A stretch of DNA of 64,000 nucleotides from Microvirga sp. TS319. GTDB taxonomy: Bacteria > Pseudomonadota > Alphaproteobacteria > Rhizobiales > Beijerinckiaceae. The notes beneath the pieces were generated by a model, which saw nothing but the letters and a program-made list of their open reading frames with translations, was not told the DNA's origin and made no database searches. The stretch is taken from assembly GCF_041276405.1 (NCBI RefSeq), contig NZ_JBGGGT010000002.1, positions 2,083,001-2,147,000 of the forward strand, given 5' to 3'. The translations under genes and the position numbers were made by a program. Positions 32,984 through 42,567 of this stretch are shown here, piece after piece; position 1 is the first letter of the stretch, and each line of letters opens with the position of its first letter.

Positions 32984-34534
32984 ATGGCCGACAAGCAAAA
33001 GTTCTATATCACCACGGCTATCTCCTATCCGAATGGCGCCCCCCATATCGGCCATGCCTACGAGGTCGTCGCAACGGACGCGATCGCACGGTTCAAGCGC
33101 ATCGACGGCTACGACGTGTTCTTCATGACCGGCACGGACGAGCACGGACTCAAGATTCAGCAGACGGCCGACCGGAACGGAACGACGCCGAAGGCCTTCG
33201 TGGACGAGATGGCGACGAAGTTCCGCGCGATGGCCGATCGCCTGGATTGCTCCTACGACCGTTTCATCCGCACCACGGATTCGGATCACCTGCCCTCCAC
33301 GCAGGAACTGTGGCGGCGGATGCAGGAGAAGGGCGACATCTATCTCTCCAAGTATTCCGGCTGGTACTCGGTGCGCGACGAGGCCTATTACGACGAGAGC
33401 GACCTGACGAAGCAGCCCGACGGCAGCTGGCGCGCGCCCACGGGGGCTCCTGTCGAATGGATCGAGGAGGAAAGCTATTTCTTCCGTCTCTCCGCCTATC
33501 AGGACCGCCTGCTCGAGCATTATGCGGAAAAACCGGACTTCATCAGCCCGGAAACCCGCCGCAACGAGATCACGAGCTTCGTCCGCTCGGGCCTCCAGGA
33601 TCTCTCGATCAGCCGCACCACCTTCAACTGGGGCCTGCCGGTGCCCGGCGATCCGAAACACGTGATGTATGTCTGGATCGACGCGCTCAACAATTACCTG
33701 ACGGGCTGCGGCTTCCCGGATGAAAACGATCCGCGCTGGCATTACTGGCCCGCGGACGTTCACATCATCGGCAAGGACATCGTGCGCTTCCACACGGTCT
33801 ACTGGCCGGCCTTCCTCATGTCGGCGGAACTGCCGCTGCCCAAGCGCGTGTTCGGCCACGGCTTCCTGCTCAACAAGGGCGAGAAGATGTCGAAGTCGGT
33901 CGGCAACGTGGTCGATCCGTTCGATCTCGCCGAGACCTATGGCGTCGACCAGATCCGCTATTTCTTCATGCGCGAAGTGCCTTTCGGACAGGATGGCAAC
34001 TACTCGCACGAGGCGATCGTCAACCGCATCAACGCGGACCTGGCGAACGACCTCGGCAACCTGGCCCAGCGCTCGCTCTCGATGATCGCCAAGAACTGCG
34101 AAGGCGCGGTTCCCGGGCGCGGCGAACTCACGCAGGCCGACCAGGACATCCTCTGGCTCGCGGATGCGCTGCCCGAGAAGGCGAGGGCGGCCATGAAGGA
34201 TTTTTCCGTCCACACCGCCTTGGCCGAAATCTGGGCCGTGGTCGCCGAAGCGAACCGCTATTTCGCATCCCAGGAGCCTTGGGTCCTGCGCAAGAGCGAT
34301 CCGGAACGCATGGGCACCGTCCTGTACGTCACGGCGGAGGTTCTGAGGGCCGTCGCGATCCTGGCCCAGCCCTTCGTGCCGACCGCTGCGGCCAAGCTCC
34401 TGGATCTGCTGTCGGTCGCCCCCGAGGACAGGGTCCTTTCGGCAGTCGGGCCGGACCACCGCCTGTCGGCGGGAACGCCGCTCCCGCAACCGGCTCCGAT
34501 TTTCCCGCGTTATGTGGAGGCGGAAGCATCCTGA
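32984..34534 (+). CDS. metG: Methionyl-tRNA synthetase
   Basis: A 516-residue class I synthetase that charges tRNA-Met. The HIGH motif is in [20 protein letters not shown], the KMSKS motif in [14 protein letters not shown]. It lacks the four-cysteine zinc knuckle and the C-terminal dimerisation domain, as in the shorter alphaproteobacterial MetG form. ATG 32984 follows AAGGTTCC; an upstream frame to 32906 overlaps holB and is not needed. Confidence 0.96.
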   Translation: MADKQKFYITTAISYPNGAPHIGHAYEVVATDAIARFKRIDGYDVFFMTGTDEHGLKIQQTADRNGTTPKAFVDEMATKFRAMADRLDCSYDRFIRTTDSDHLPSTQELWRRMQEKGDIYLSKYSGWYSVRDEAYYDESDLTKQPDGSWRAPTGAPVEWIEEESYFFRLSAYQDRLLEHYAEKPDFISPETRRNEITSFVRSGLQDLSISRTTFNWGLPVPGDPKHVMYVWIDALNNYLTGCGFPDENDPRWHYWPADVHIIGKDIVRFHTVYWPAFLMSAELPLPKRVFGHGFLLNKGEKMSKSVGNVVDPFDLAETYGVDQIRYFFMREVPFGQDGNYSHEAIVNRINADLANDLGNLAQRSLSMIAKNCEGAVPGRGELTQADQDILWLADALPEKARAAMKDFSVHTALAEIWAVVAEANRYFASQEPWVLRKSDPERMGTVLYVTAEVLRAVAILAQPFVPTAAAKLLDLLSVAPEDRVLSAVGPDHRLSAGTPLPQPAPIFPRYVEAEAS

Positions 34535-34581
34535 CGCTTCCGCTTTGACAGGCCCGGACGGGCCTTCAGCGGAAGTGGGAC

Positions 34582-35913
34582 ATGTACACCACCTTCATGT
34601 TTGCGACCGGGATCGAGAACAGCATCCCGACCATCAATAACGGCCGCACCCGCATCGACGAGATGGAGAAGTGCGGCCATTACGAAAACTGGCTCACCGA
34701 TTTCGAGCTCCTGGCCGAGCTCGACATCCAGGTCCTGCGCTACGGCCCCCCGCTGCACAAGACCTTCCTGGGGCCCGGGCGTTACGACTGGTCCTTCGCC
34801 GACATGACCTTCGGCGAACTCGAGCGCCGCAACATCATTCCCATCGTCGATTTGTGCCATTTCGGCGTTCCGGACTGGATCGGAAATTTCCAGAACCCGG
34901 ATTTTCCAATGTTGTTCGCCAGTTACGCCGAGGCCTTCGCGCAACGCTTTTACTGGGTGCAGCTCTATACCCCCATCAACGAAATGTTCATCTGCGCCAC
35001 CTTCTCGGCGGCCTATGGCTGGTGGAACGAGCAGATGCGGAGCGACGAGGCCTTCGTCACGGCGCTCAAGCACATCGTGAAGGCGAACGTGCTCGCCATG
35101 GAGCGCATCCTCAAGGTGCGCCCGGACGTTCTCTTCATCCAGAGCGAATCCTCGGAATATTTCCATGCGGAGAACCCGGCAGCGATCAAGCCCGCCGAGA
35201 TCATGAATGCCCGCCGTTTCCTCTCCCTCGACCTGAATTACGGCCGCCGCGTCGACTCGGAGATGTACGAGTTTCTCATGGACAACGGGATGACGCGGAA
35301 GGAATACCATTTCTTCCTCAATCGTTCGTCCCTGCGCCATCATTGCATCATGGGCAACGATTACTACCTCACCAACGAACACCGGGTGAGGGCGGACGGC
35401 TCCTCGACAGCCGCCGGAGACGTATTCGGCTACGACGAGATCACGCGTCAGTACTACGACCGCTATCGGCTGCCCGTGATGCACACAGAAACTAACCTGA
35501 TGGAGGGGCCGACCGGCGAAGAGGCCGTCGACTGGCTGTGGAAGCAATGGGCCAACGTTCTCAGGGTGCGCAACAACGGCGTGCCGATCGTCGGCTTTAC
35601 CTGGTATTCCCTGACCGATCAGGTGGATTGGGACGTGGCTCTGCGCGTGGAGAACAACCGGGTCACGCCCGTGGGCCTCTATGATCTGGACCGCAACATC
35701 AGACCTGTCGGTCGACGCTACAAGCAACTGATCAAGGATTGGTGCGACGTCCTGCCGGCCCAGAGCGTGTGCCTTACGGTTCCCGTGACATGGCCCCACG
35801 AGATGGAGGAACTCATCGTCCGCAGGCATCAGGATAGGCTCCGCAAGATGCGGAGCAAGGAAGCCCGCGAGGACGACGAGCCAGCCGCCACGACCCAGGA
35901 GGTTCGTCGCTAG
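34582..35913 (+). CDS. GH1-like (beta-glucosidase superfamily) glycosyl hydrolase
   Basis: A 443-residue (beta/alpha)8-type protein. LYTPINEMFI has the acid/base glutamate in a TxNE motif, and VMHTETNLMEG holds the likely nucleophile, replacing the usual TENG. IIPIVDLCHFGVPDWIGNF matches the strand-3 HxDxPxWL region of family GH1. Substrate unknown. The end is charged and probably disordered. It sits between metG and tatD, where it breaks an otherwise housekeeping run, so it may have been inserted there; no signal peptide is present. Confidence 0.75.
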   Translation: MYTTFMFATGIENSIPTINNGRTRIDEMEKCGHYENWLTDFELLAELDIQVLRYGPPLHKTFLGPGRYDWSFADMTFGELERRNIIPIVDLCHFGVPDWIGNFQNPDFPMLFASYAEAFAQRFYWVQLYTPINEMFICATFSAAYGWWNEQMRSDEAFVTALKHIVKANVLAMERILKVRPDVLFIQSESSEYFHAENPAAIKPAEIMNARRFLSLDLNYGRRVDSEMYEFLMDNGMTRKEYHFFLNRSSLRHHCIMGNDYYLTNEHRVRADGSSTAAGDVFGYDEITRQYYDRYRLPVMHTETNLMEGPTGEEAVDWLWKQWANVLRVRNNGVPIVGFTWYSLTDQVDWDVALRVENNRVTPVGLYDLDRNIRPVGRRYKQLIKDWCDVLPAQSVCLTVPVTWPHEMEELIVRRHQDRLRKMRSKEAREDDEPAATTQEVRR

Positions 35914-35979
35914 ACGAACCCGCCGATCCGATCTATGCAACCCGCATGGTTAACGGCCCGGAGGAGGGCGCCTTCACCG

Positions 35980-36783
35980 ATGCTGGTCGACAGTCATTGC
36001 CATTTGGATTTTCCCGACCTTCAGACCCGCCTGCCCGCGGTTCTGGAAGCGGCCCGGGCCGCCGGCGTGGACCGGCTCGTGACGATCTCCACGCATGTGG
36101 CGCGCTACGAGATCTACCGGGCGCTGGCCGAGGCGCATGACAGCATCTTCTTCACGATCGGCACCCATCCGCACAATGCCGCCGAGGAGCCTGACGTGCC
36201 CGCAGGCCGCCTGGTGGAGCTTTCCGGTCATCCGCGCTGCATCGCCATCGGGGAAGCGGGCCTCGACTACCATTACGACACGAGTCCCCGCGACGTGCAG
36301 AGGACAGTGTTTCGCACCCATATCGAAGCCGCGCGCGAGACCGGTCTGCCACTGGTGATCCATGCGCGCAACGCCGACGAAGACATGATCGAGATCCTTT
36401 CGGACGAGATGAGGCGAGGGCGGTTCGGCGCGGTCCTGCATTGCTTCTCGTCGGGCGCGAAGCTGGCCCAGGTCGGCGTCGAACTCGGACTGTACGTTTC
36501 GTTTTCCGGCATTCTGACCTTCAAGAACTCCGAAGAGATCCGCCGGATTGCGGCTGGCGTTCCACGAGAGAGACTGCTCGTCGAGACGGATGCGCCCTAT
36601 CTCGCTCCCGTGCCGTACAGAGGCAAGACCAATGAGCCCGCTTATGTGGCGCACACGGCGCAGGTTCTGGCGGAGGCCGTCGGCGTGTCCGCAGACGAGA
36701 TCGCCAGGATCACGACGGACAATTTCTACCGCTTGTTTTCCAAGGCTGCCTTGGCCGACACGATCTCCGAGCTGGCGCAATGA
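35980..36783 (+). CDS. TatD-family metal-dependent deoxyribonuclease
   Basis: A 267-residue TIM-barrel hydrolase. The metal ligands are in LVDSHCHLDF, IGEAGLDYHY, VIHARNADED, LHCFSSG and LLVETDAPYLAP, all in order. Family members are Mg-dependent DNases with a role in repair or cell-death DNA degradation. ATG 35980 follows GGAGGAGGGCG. Its stop overlaps the next gene by 4 bp, as in many Hyphomicrobiales. Confidence 0.94.
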   Translation: MLVDSHCHLDFPDLQTRLPAVLEAARAAGVDRLVTISTHVARYEIYRALAEAHDSIFFTIGTHPHNAAEEPDVPAGRLVELSGHPRCIAIGEAGLDYHYDTSPRDVQRTVFRTHIEAARETGLPLVIHARNADEDMIEILSDEMRRGRFGAVLHCFSSGAKLAQVGVELGLYVSFSGILTFKNSEEIRRIAAGVPRERLLVETDAPYLAPVPYRGKTNEPAYVAHTAQVLAEAVGVSADEIARITTDNFYRLFSKAALADTISELAQ

Positions 36784-37580
36784 CCTTGAACTTGACCATC
36801 CTGGGATGCGGTTCCTCGGCCGGTGTGCCACGCGTGGGCGTCGGCTGGGGCGCATGCGACCCGGCGAACCCGAAGAATCGCCGCAGGCGCTGCTCCATCC
36901 TCGTCGAGCGGACGGAACCGGGCCACGCCTCGACCAGCGTCCTGGTCGACACCACGCCGGACCTCCGGGATCAGCTGCTCGGGGCCGATGTGAGGCGTCT
37001 CGACGCCGTTCTCTATACGCACGAGCACGCCGATCACATTCACGGTATCGACGATCTGCGTCCCTTGGCGCTCGTCATGCACAAGCGCATCCCGGTCTAT
37101 GCCGACCGCATGACCGCCGAGCTGCTCCAGATGCGCTTCGGCTATTGCTTCAAGACGCCGGCCGGCAGCAGCTATCCGCCGATCCTGGAAATGCGCCCGT
37201 TGATCCCCGGCGTCACGACCGGGCTCCTGGGGCCGAGCGGTCCGGTGGAAGCCGTTCCGTTCCGGATGATCCACGGCGACATCGATGCCCTCGGTTTCAG
37301 GTTCGGCAGCGTGGCCTATGCGCCGGACGTGAGCCGGATGCCGGAGGAGAGCCTGGGCTATCTTGAGGACCTCGACGTCCTGATCATCGACGCCCTGCGC
37401 CATACGCCGCACCCGACGCATTTCTCGGTCTCCGAGGCGCTGGAGCTGATCAGGAAGGTCCGGCCCAGACGCGCCGTCCTGACGAACCTGCACACCGATC
37501 TCGATTACGAGACGCTGCGCCGGGAACTGCCGGCCGGCATCGTGCCGGCCTACGACGGCTTGCGGATCGAAGTGCCATAA
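36780..37580 (+). CDS. Metallo-beta-lactamase-fold hydrolase (PhnP-like)
   Basis: A 266-residue metal hydrolase. LTILGCGSSAGVPRVGVGWG and the zinc box YTHEHADHIHGIDDLRPL are typical of PhnP/RNase-Z-like phosphodiesterases; further ligands lie in RMIHGD, LIIDALRH and LTNLHTDLDYETL. It is coupled to the TatD gene by ATGA and ends the block. The real substrate is unknown; a cyclic-phosphate diesterase is a fair guess. Confidence 0.88.
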   Translation: MTLNLTILGCGSSAGVPRVGVGWGACDPANPKNRRRRCSILVERTEPGHASTSVLVDTTPDLRDQLLGADVRRLDAVLYTHEHADHIHGIDDLRPLALVMHKRIPVYADRMTAELLQMRFGYCFKTPAGSSYPPILEMRPLIPGVTTGLLGPSGPVEAVPFRMIHGDIDALGFRFGSVAYAPDVSRMPEESLGYLEDLDVLIIDALRHTPHPTHFSVSEALELIRKVRPRRAVLTNLHTDLDYETLRRELPAGIVPAYDGLRIEVP

Positions 37581-37627
37581 TGCGCGGAATTGAGGCCCCG
37601 CCGAGCGTCGTTTGGCGCGATACGGCG

Positions 37628-37735
37628 CTTGGGCATGGAACGCTGGAAGTGGGAACCGGTTTTCCGTGAAAAGATGCTCAGAAAAGAGACTTATAGCATC
37701 GGATGCGGGTTCGATTTCGCGTCCGACGCTGTAAG
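37628..37735. repeat. Dispersed palindromic intergenic repeat, copy D
   Basis: GGAACGCTGGAAGTGGGAAC, CGGTTTTCCGTGAAAAGATG, then GCATCGGATGCGGGTTCG and an inverted CGTCCGACGCTG. The same GTGGGAACCGGTTTT module is in copies F and G. It fills most of the 307-bp gap 37581-37887 and has no coding signal; the remainder shows nothing recognisable. Confidence 0.75.
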
Positions 37736-37887
37736 GCAGAGGTGAACGGCCTCACCTGCTGGCCTTGAACGGGGCGGTGGGGCAGGGCCATTGGCCGTGG
37801 TGTCGGCGACGTGCGCTCGTGCCACCTCGCCAACTCGCCCTATCGGCGCTACGCTTGCATTCCGGTCGAATGCCATAGGGGGCGACC

Positions 37888-38409
37888 ATGCCCGCAGGCC
37901 TGCTGAACGCTCTTATACCCACGCGCCATCTGCTTCTCGGCGCATTGGTGTTCCCGTTGTGCGGAGCGTCGGCCGATGCGCAGTCCCAGTCGGCCTCGAC
38001 GAGCCCATTTTCCGGCTATGCCGGATCGTGGTCCGGGGCCGGCACGATCGCATTGTCGAACGGGACCATCGAACGCCTTCGCTGCGAGGCCACGTACGCG
38101 GTGGCGGCCGCCGGCACCAACCTGCGGCAGAACCTGCAGTGCAGGAGCGATAGCTACACCTTCGAACTCAGGACCGACATCAACGCCCAAGGGGGGCGCG
38201 TCACCGGCTTGTGGATGGAAACCACGCGCAACATGCAAGGGAGCATCTCCGGCCGGATCTCGGCCGGCCGGATCGATGCGGTCGCCCAGGGGCCCGGCTT
38301 CACGGCCGGCATTGCCATGGCCCCGCAAGGCGCGCGGCAGGCCGTGAGCATCCGATCCCAGGGCACCGATCTGTCGCAGGTCTCGGTCACCATGAGCCGA
38401 GGGCGCTAG
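37888..38409 (+). CDS. Small secreted protein, unknown
   Basis: A 173-residue protein with a signal peptide (HLLLGALVFPLCGASADAQS) and a mature part that looks like a small beta barrel: AGSWSGAGTIALSNGTIERL, RCEATYAV, LRQNLQCRSDSYTFELR. Two cysteines may form a disulfide. Similar secreted proteins of unknown role are common in Methylobacteriaceae. It is flanked by repeat copies on both sides and so is probably transcribed alone. Confidence 0.65.
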   Translation: MPAGLLNALIPTRHLLLGALVFPLCGASADAQSQSASTSPFSGYAGSWSGAGTIALSNGTIERLRCEATYAVAAAGTNLRQNLQCRSDSYTFELRTDINAQGGRVTGLWMETTRNMQGSISGRISAGRIDAVAQGPGFTAGIAMAPQGARQAVSIRSQGTDLSQVSVTMSRGR

Positions 38410-38523
38410 CGCATCGTGCGAAAAAGTGGACCCGGTTTTCGCAAGGACGATGCGCTCGCTCCAACAAGGGAGCATCGGATCTGTCCCAAAAGTGCAGGTC
38501 CACTTTTGGGTCCGATGCTCTAG
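38410..38523. repeat. Dispersed palindromic intergenic repeat, copy E
   Basis: GCATCGTGCGAAAAAGTGGA, CCCGGTTTTCGCAAGGACGA and a hairpin of GAGCATCGGATCTGTCCC against GGTCCGATGCTC. It starts directly after the stop of the secreted-protein gene and may act as its terminator. Confidence 0.75.
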
Positions 38524-38564
38524 GCGACATTCGATAGCCTTCCGGGGGCTGCGAAGGCGGGATC

Positions 38565-39686
38565 ATGGAGACGACGGCGCGATATTCTCTCATCGGGCTC
38601 TTCACACTCTGCGTGATCGCGGCGGCATTCGCTTTCGCGTACTGGCTTCGCGCCGCCGGCGGGTTCGGCGAGCGGGATACCTATCGGATCGTCTTCGAGA
38701 GCCCCGTCACGGGAGTGCTGCCCGGCTCACAGGTTTTGTTCAACGGAATTACGGCCGGGGCGGTTACCGGGCTTCGGCTCAATCCAGACGATCCGCACCA
38801 GGTGATCGCTACGATCTCCCTCGATCCCAAAACGCCCGTCAGGGCAGATACTCAAGTCGGTCTCGCGTCTCAGGGGCTCATGAGCCCGCCGTCCATCGCT
38901 TTGCAGGGTGGTACGCCCACAGCGCCGCGCCCCACCGCCACGGACGGCGCGCCGGTGCTCAAGGCGGACCCTGCCGCGAGCCAGGACCTGAGCCAGTCGG
39001 CGCGGGAGGCCCTGCATCGCATCGACGCCCTCATCGCCGACAATGCGGAGCCGCTGCACGGCACGCTTGCCAATCTCCAGACGTTCTCGGAGGTGCTCGC
39101 GCGCAACTCGGACCGCATCGACCGGATCCTGGAGTCCCTGGAGCGCCTGGGCGGCGGAGGCCAGCCGAAGGCGCCTTCCGTGCTTTATGACCTGACCGCC
39201 CCGGTTGCCATCTCGCCACCGGACAAGGCTCCACGCGGGCAGCTCGTCGTTCCGGAGCCGACCGCGCTCGCCCTGTTCGAGACCCAGAAAATCCTCACGC
39301 GGCCGCAGACCGATGAAAGCGTTGCGCTGGACGCGCAGTGGGGCGACAGCCTGCCGAAGCTCCTGCAGGCGAAGATCATCCAGAGCTTCGAGAACGCGAA
39401 TTATCCGCAGTCAGTATCTTACCCAACGGAAGGATTGACCGCCGACTATCAGCTGCTGATCGACATACGCGGCTTCCAGCTCGATCTGCTCCCGGAGCCG
39501 ACCGCCGATGTGGAGTTCTCGGCCAAGATCCTGGCCACGGACGGACGGATCGTCGGCGCGCGCATTGTGCATGCCAGCGTTCCGGTCAAGGGGACCGATG
39601 CCCCGGCTGCGGCGGCGGGCCTGAACGACGCCTTCGGCAAGGCCGCATCCGACTTGGTGCTCTGGGTGACGAACCTCCTTGGATAA
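38565..39686 (+). CDS. MCE (MlaD-like) protein fused to an ABC-auxiliary domain
   Basis: A 373-residue inner-membrane-anchored protein. A helix (LIGLFTLCVIAAAFAFAYWL) precedes an MCE domain (about 35-115: FESPVTGVLPGSQVLFNGI, GLASQGLMSPPSIALQG), a helical linker and a C-terminal domain like the ABC_trans_aux lipoproteins (QLVVPEPTALALFETQKILT, QWGDSLPKLLQAKIIQSFEN). MCE proteins carry lipids between the membranes with an MlaE permease and MlaF ATPase. Neither is adjacent, so it depends on partners elsewhere or is an orphan. Confidence 0.8.
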   Translation: METTARYSLIGLFTLCVIAAAFAFAYWLRAAGGFGERDTYRIVFESPVTGVLPGSQVLFNGITAGAVTGLRLNPDDPHQVIATISLDPKTPVRADTQVGLASQGLMSPPSIALQGGTPTAPRPTATDGAPVLKADPAASQDLSQSAREALHRIDALIADNAEPLHGTLANLQTFSEVLARNSDRIDRILESLERLGGGGQPKAPSVLYDLTAPVAISPPDKAPRGQLVVPEPTALALFETQKILTRPQTDESVALDAQWGDSLPKLLQAKIIQSFENANYPQSVSYPTEGLTADYQLLIDIRGFQLDLLPEPTADVEFSAKILATDGRIVGARIVHASVPVKGTDAPAAAAGLNDAFGKAASDLVLWVTNLLG

Positions 39687-39923
39687 GCCAGCTTGACCGC
39701 AGGGCGATGTGTCCCGGCTCCAGCAATGCCTTTTAGTTCCATTTAGCTCCAGCCCTGGACAAGAATATTCATAGGGCCAACGACTTAGCTGTCGTGGACA
39801 TGTCAAGCAGGAGGATGGAAGTGCCTTCGGCATGCTCGCCGTCAAGAACGGGCCTTCGGCCCGCCGCCTCTGGCGGTGCTGCGCATTCTTGACCGCTGCG
39901 CGTGCCTCCGGCCTTGAGGCTCG

Positions 39924-39959
39924 CATGGCCGATGACGGATCTCTCCGTCATCGGCCATG
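39924..39959. terminator. 15-bp-stem hairpin at the tnpC end of the transposon
   Basis: CATGGCCGATGACGG, a 6-nt loop and CCGTCATCGGCCATG form a perfect stem. It lies 12 bp after the tnpC stop. There is no T run, so it may be a transposon end structure, a transcription block or both. A smaller GGGCC/GGCCC hairpin lies at about 39850. Confidence 0.5.
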
Positions 39960-39971
39960 ACGATCTCACAC

Positions 39972-40430
39972 TCAACCCTTCGAACGGCTGCGCGTCTCCA
40001 GCAACTCCGTGACGGCAGCCTGGTGCCGGCTGCGCCATTCCTCCGCCTCGCCAAGAGCCTTTTCGTAGCGCCGCTCAAGCGCCGTGTTCTCTTTGCGAAG
40101 CTCCGTCAATTCCTCTTCCAGGCGGCTGATCTTGTTGCGCAGCGCCAGCTCGATCGTGGCCGCCCGGCCGGCGGAGCGGGCAGGGACCGTCTCGCCTTCC
40201 ACCACGACAGCCTGATGCTGCCCATCCGTGCGGAGCTGCTCGATGGTGTCCTTGAAGTGCGTGTAGAGATATTGGCGGCTCACCCTCGCCTGCTCGGCCA
40301 CCGTCTTGAAGGTGATCACCTCACCGCGGTGGCGCATTGCCGTGATGGTCTCCTCGACCAGGCGCCGCTTTCCCACACTGCGCTGTTCCGCTGCCGCAAG
40401 CAGCCCCCCGATACTTCCGATCGCTCCCAC
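39972..40430 (-). CDS. tnpC: Tn554-type TnpC-like protein (DUF6262)
   Basis: A 152-residue protein with an N-terminal helix-turn-helix (ITFKTVAEQARVSRQYLYTH) and a long coiled coil (IELALRNKISRLEEELTELR...). In Tn554, TnpC steers orientation and efficiency of transposition. The GTG start at 40430 lies about 110 bp inside tnpB; the domain needs most of this length, so the overlap seems real. Confidence 0.8.
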   Translation of the reverse strand: MGAIGSIGGLLAAAEQRSVGKRRLVEETITAMRHRGEVITFKTVAEQARVSRQYLYTHFKDTIEQLRTDGQHQAVVVEGETVPARSAGRAATIELALRNKISRLEEELTELRKENTALERRYEKALGEAEEWRSRHQAAVTELLETRSRSKG

Positions 40431-42567
40431 CGTACACCCCTTCCGTTTTGATCGTGCTGATGATCGTGGCGAGGTTCGCCATGCCGTCCTCAGTGCGCCC
40501 GATCCGCCTGCGGCCGATCTCGGCCATGCGCAGCTGCCCCTTCTGCTCGAAGTCGGTCACCTCCGCCTGCAGGCGTTTCAAGCCTGACGCCATTGAACGC
40601 TTCTCCCGCTCAAAAAAGGGTAACTGCTCCACATCCGCCCGGAAGTAGACGCAGGTGAAGCAGGCTCCATTGTGCTCGCACCATTCGCCAATCTGGCCGG
40701 GGAGGGAGCACAGACCGCCAGGAATATCCACCGCCAAGGCCGCATCCTTCCGGATCGCCAGTTCGGCGATCTTGTCGTCCACCTCGCCCTTGATGGTGAC
40801 GAACTTGCCGCCGCCCTTCTCCAGAAGAGCCTTCTTGCGCAACTTGAGGCGGCGGTTGACATACACGAGGCTCATGTCAGCCGAGGCATGGCCCAGTTCC
40901 ATCTGGATCAGGTGGATGTCGTAGCCGGCCAACGCCATTTCGGTGCCGTAGAAGTGCCGGAAGTCATGCCAGCCGAAGTCGTACAGCTTTCCCGTTGTGT
41001 CGCGGATGCCGTTGTCGATGCACCATCGACCGATGACCTCGCGGGTCCGGTTGCTGTCGAGAGCGACTTCCTTATCGCCGAGCCGGTGCGGGAACAGATA
41101 CTCAGTGGCCCGGCCCCATTGCCGGCGACCTTCTGCGCGCTGCTCCTCGATTGCCTGGATGACCAAGGCATGGGCCGCGTCGTCCTTGTGCAGCGGCTTG
41201 GTGTTCCACTGCTTCACCTTCGACTGGTAGAATGTCAGCAGCATGAAGCGGTCATCGTCCGGATCGGGCTTCAGGCAACCGAAGCCAAGATGGTGAAGAT
41301 CATGGCAGCGCATGCCGGTGTAGCGGACGATGATCAGCAGCCGCTTGCAGACCGGGGGCAGGGTGTCGAACCGGGCAAACATCTGCTCCACCACCTCCTC
41401 CGGAACCAACGCTTCTTCGAACTTGCGCTCGTAGTGGCGGCCCTTCGGATGGTAGCTGTGCACCCGGCGAATGTTGCGTGGATCGAAGGTCAGACGTGAC
41501 CAGCCCAAAGCGGGCAGGTGGGCTGACGCCCATTTGAGCAGGTTGATCGGATCGGCGTACCAGTTCTGCCCGACGAAGTCCCTCTCCTTGCCCCAGGCCA
41601 GGAAGGTGTGATCGACAAACTCCTGCGTCACATGCTTTGGCTTCGGCGCAGAGTGCAGCTCATGCAAGCACTCGTCGAGTTGCGACAACCTTTTGACATA
41701 GCTCACCAGGGTCGTGGCAGAGAGTTCTTTGTACGCGATCTTGCTCAAAATATAGCGCCGCGCGGCATCGCGCAGCCAGAGAGAGCGAAGCTTGTAGAAG
41801 TGGAAGTAGGGCTCCGTCCGTTTGCTCTCCGGAACCTCGTCGGCCGGATACACATCTTCGAACAGGATGAGATCCCTGGTCTCGAGGGGCTTGGCCTTCT
41901 CCCGCAGGATCAGGAGCGTCCGCACCAGGGAGTTTGCTGGCGTGAAGTTGCGATAGACGTTCTTAGCCAACGTGCCCTCGCCGCCCCGGAGGCGCCATTC
42001 CCCGATGTACTCTCGTGTGCTGTATCCTTGAGACTGGAACCACTCCCGCATCACCTGCGCCAGCCGCGTGCTGCCGTTGCCGTCACCATCCTCAAGCGGA
42101 TCCCCGAAGTCGATCAGGCACGGGCGCACATTCACTGTTGCGGGCCGTCGGGTTGGATCGGCCAGATCGGCACAGAACGGGATGAGGCGCACGGCCCGGG
42201 CGTACCAGTCGTAGTGCCGGCTCTGCGAGCGGGCCAGCCGCCATGTAAAATAAGCCTTGAGCTCAGTCCGATACGGTTCGGGAACCCTGGTGAAGTCGAA
42301 GCCGACGCCGCCCAGGAAGCGATCGTCCGAGCGCGGATCGGCGGCCAGCGCCAGAGCCTCCTGACGCAGTCTCTGCCGCGTCCGTGGCGGGAACTTGGGT
42401 GGCGTGTAGAGCGCTGAGACGCCGTCAATGCCGAAGCACTTTTCCAGGGTGTGATAGCCCCAGCGATCGCGCTTGAGGAGGAGGGGGCTGACGCTGGCAA
42501 TGAAGGCCTGAAGGCCGCCGAGGTAAGCGTCCTGCGGCTCGTTCGTGACGACGATCTTCATAGCCAT
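40321..42567 (-). CDS. tnpB: Tn554-type TnpB tyrosine recombinase
   Basis: A 748-residue recombinase. The catalytic domain has arginine in RYTGMRCHDLHHLGFGCL, the His-x-x-Arg box in WHDFRHFYGTEMALAG and the tyrosine in LGHASADMSLVYVNRRLKL. A cysteine cluster (CEHNGACFTCVYF) follows near residue 650, as in large TnpB proteins. It overlaps tnpA by 10 bp and tnpC by 110 bp. Its last 40 residues, read over tnpC, are probably unimportant. Confidence 0.9.
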   Translation of the reverse strand: MAMKIVVTNEPQDAYLGGLQAFIASVSPLLLKRDRWGYHTLEKCFGIDGVSALYTPPKFPPRTRQRLRQEALALAADPRSDDRFLGGVGFDFTRVPEPYRTELKAYFTWRLARSQSRHYDWYARAVRLIPFCADLADPTRRPATVNVRPCLIDFGDPLEDGDGNGSTRLAQVMREWFQSQGYSTREYIGEWRLRGGEGTLAKNVYRNFTPANSLVRTLLILREKAKPLETRDLILFEDVYPADEVPESKRTEPYFHFYKLRSLWLRDAARRYILSKIAYKELSATTLVSYVKRLSQLDECLHELHSAPKPKHVTQEFVDHTFLAWGKERDFVGQNWYADPINLLKWASAHLPALGWSRLTFDPRNIRRVHSYHPKGRHYERKFEEALVPEEVVEQMFARFDTLPPVCKRLLIIVRYTGMRCHDLHHLGFGCLKPDPDDDRFMLLTFYQSKVKQWNTKPLHKDDAAHALVIQAIEEQRAEGRRQWGRATEYLFPHRLGDKEVALDSNRTREVIGRWCIDNGIRDTTGKLYDFGWHDFRHFYGTEMALAGYDIHLIQMELGHASADMSLVYVNRRLKLRKKALLEKGGGKFVTIKGEVDDKIAELAIRKDAALAVDIPGGLCSLPGQIGEWCEHNGACFTCVYFRADVEQLPFFEREKRSMASGLKRLQAEVTDFEQKGQLRMAEIGRRRIGRTEDGMANLATIISTIKTEGVYGGSDRKYRGAACGSGTAQCGKAAPGRGDHHGNAPPR

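Noticed and set aside
32882-35940. Long minus-strand open frames opposite metG and the GH1-like gene (535 and 476 residues)
   Set aside because: They mirror well-recognised plus-strand genes; their composition is typical antisense and no family matches.
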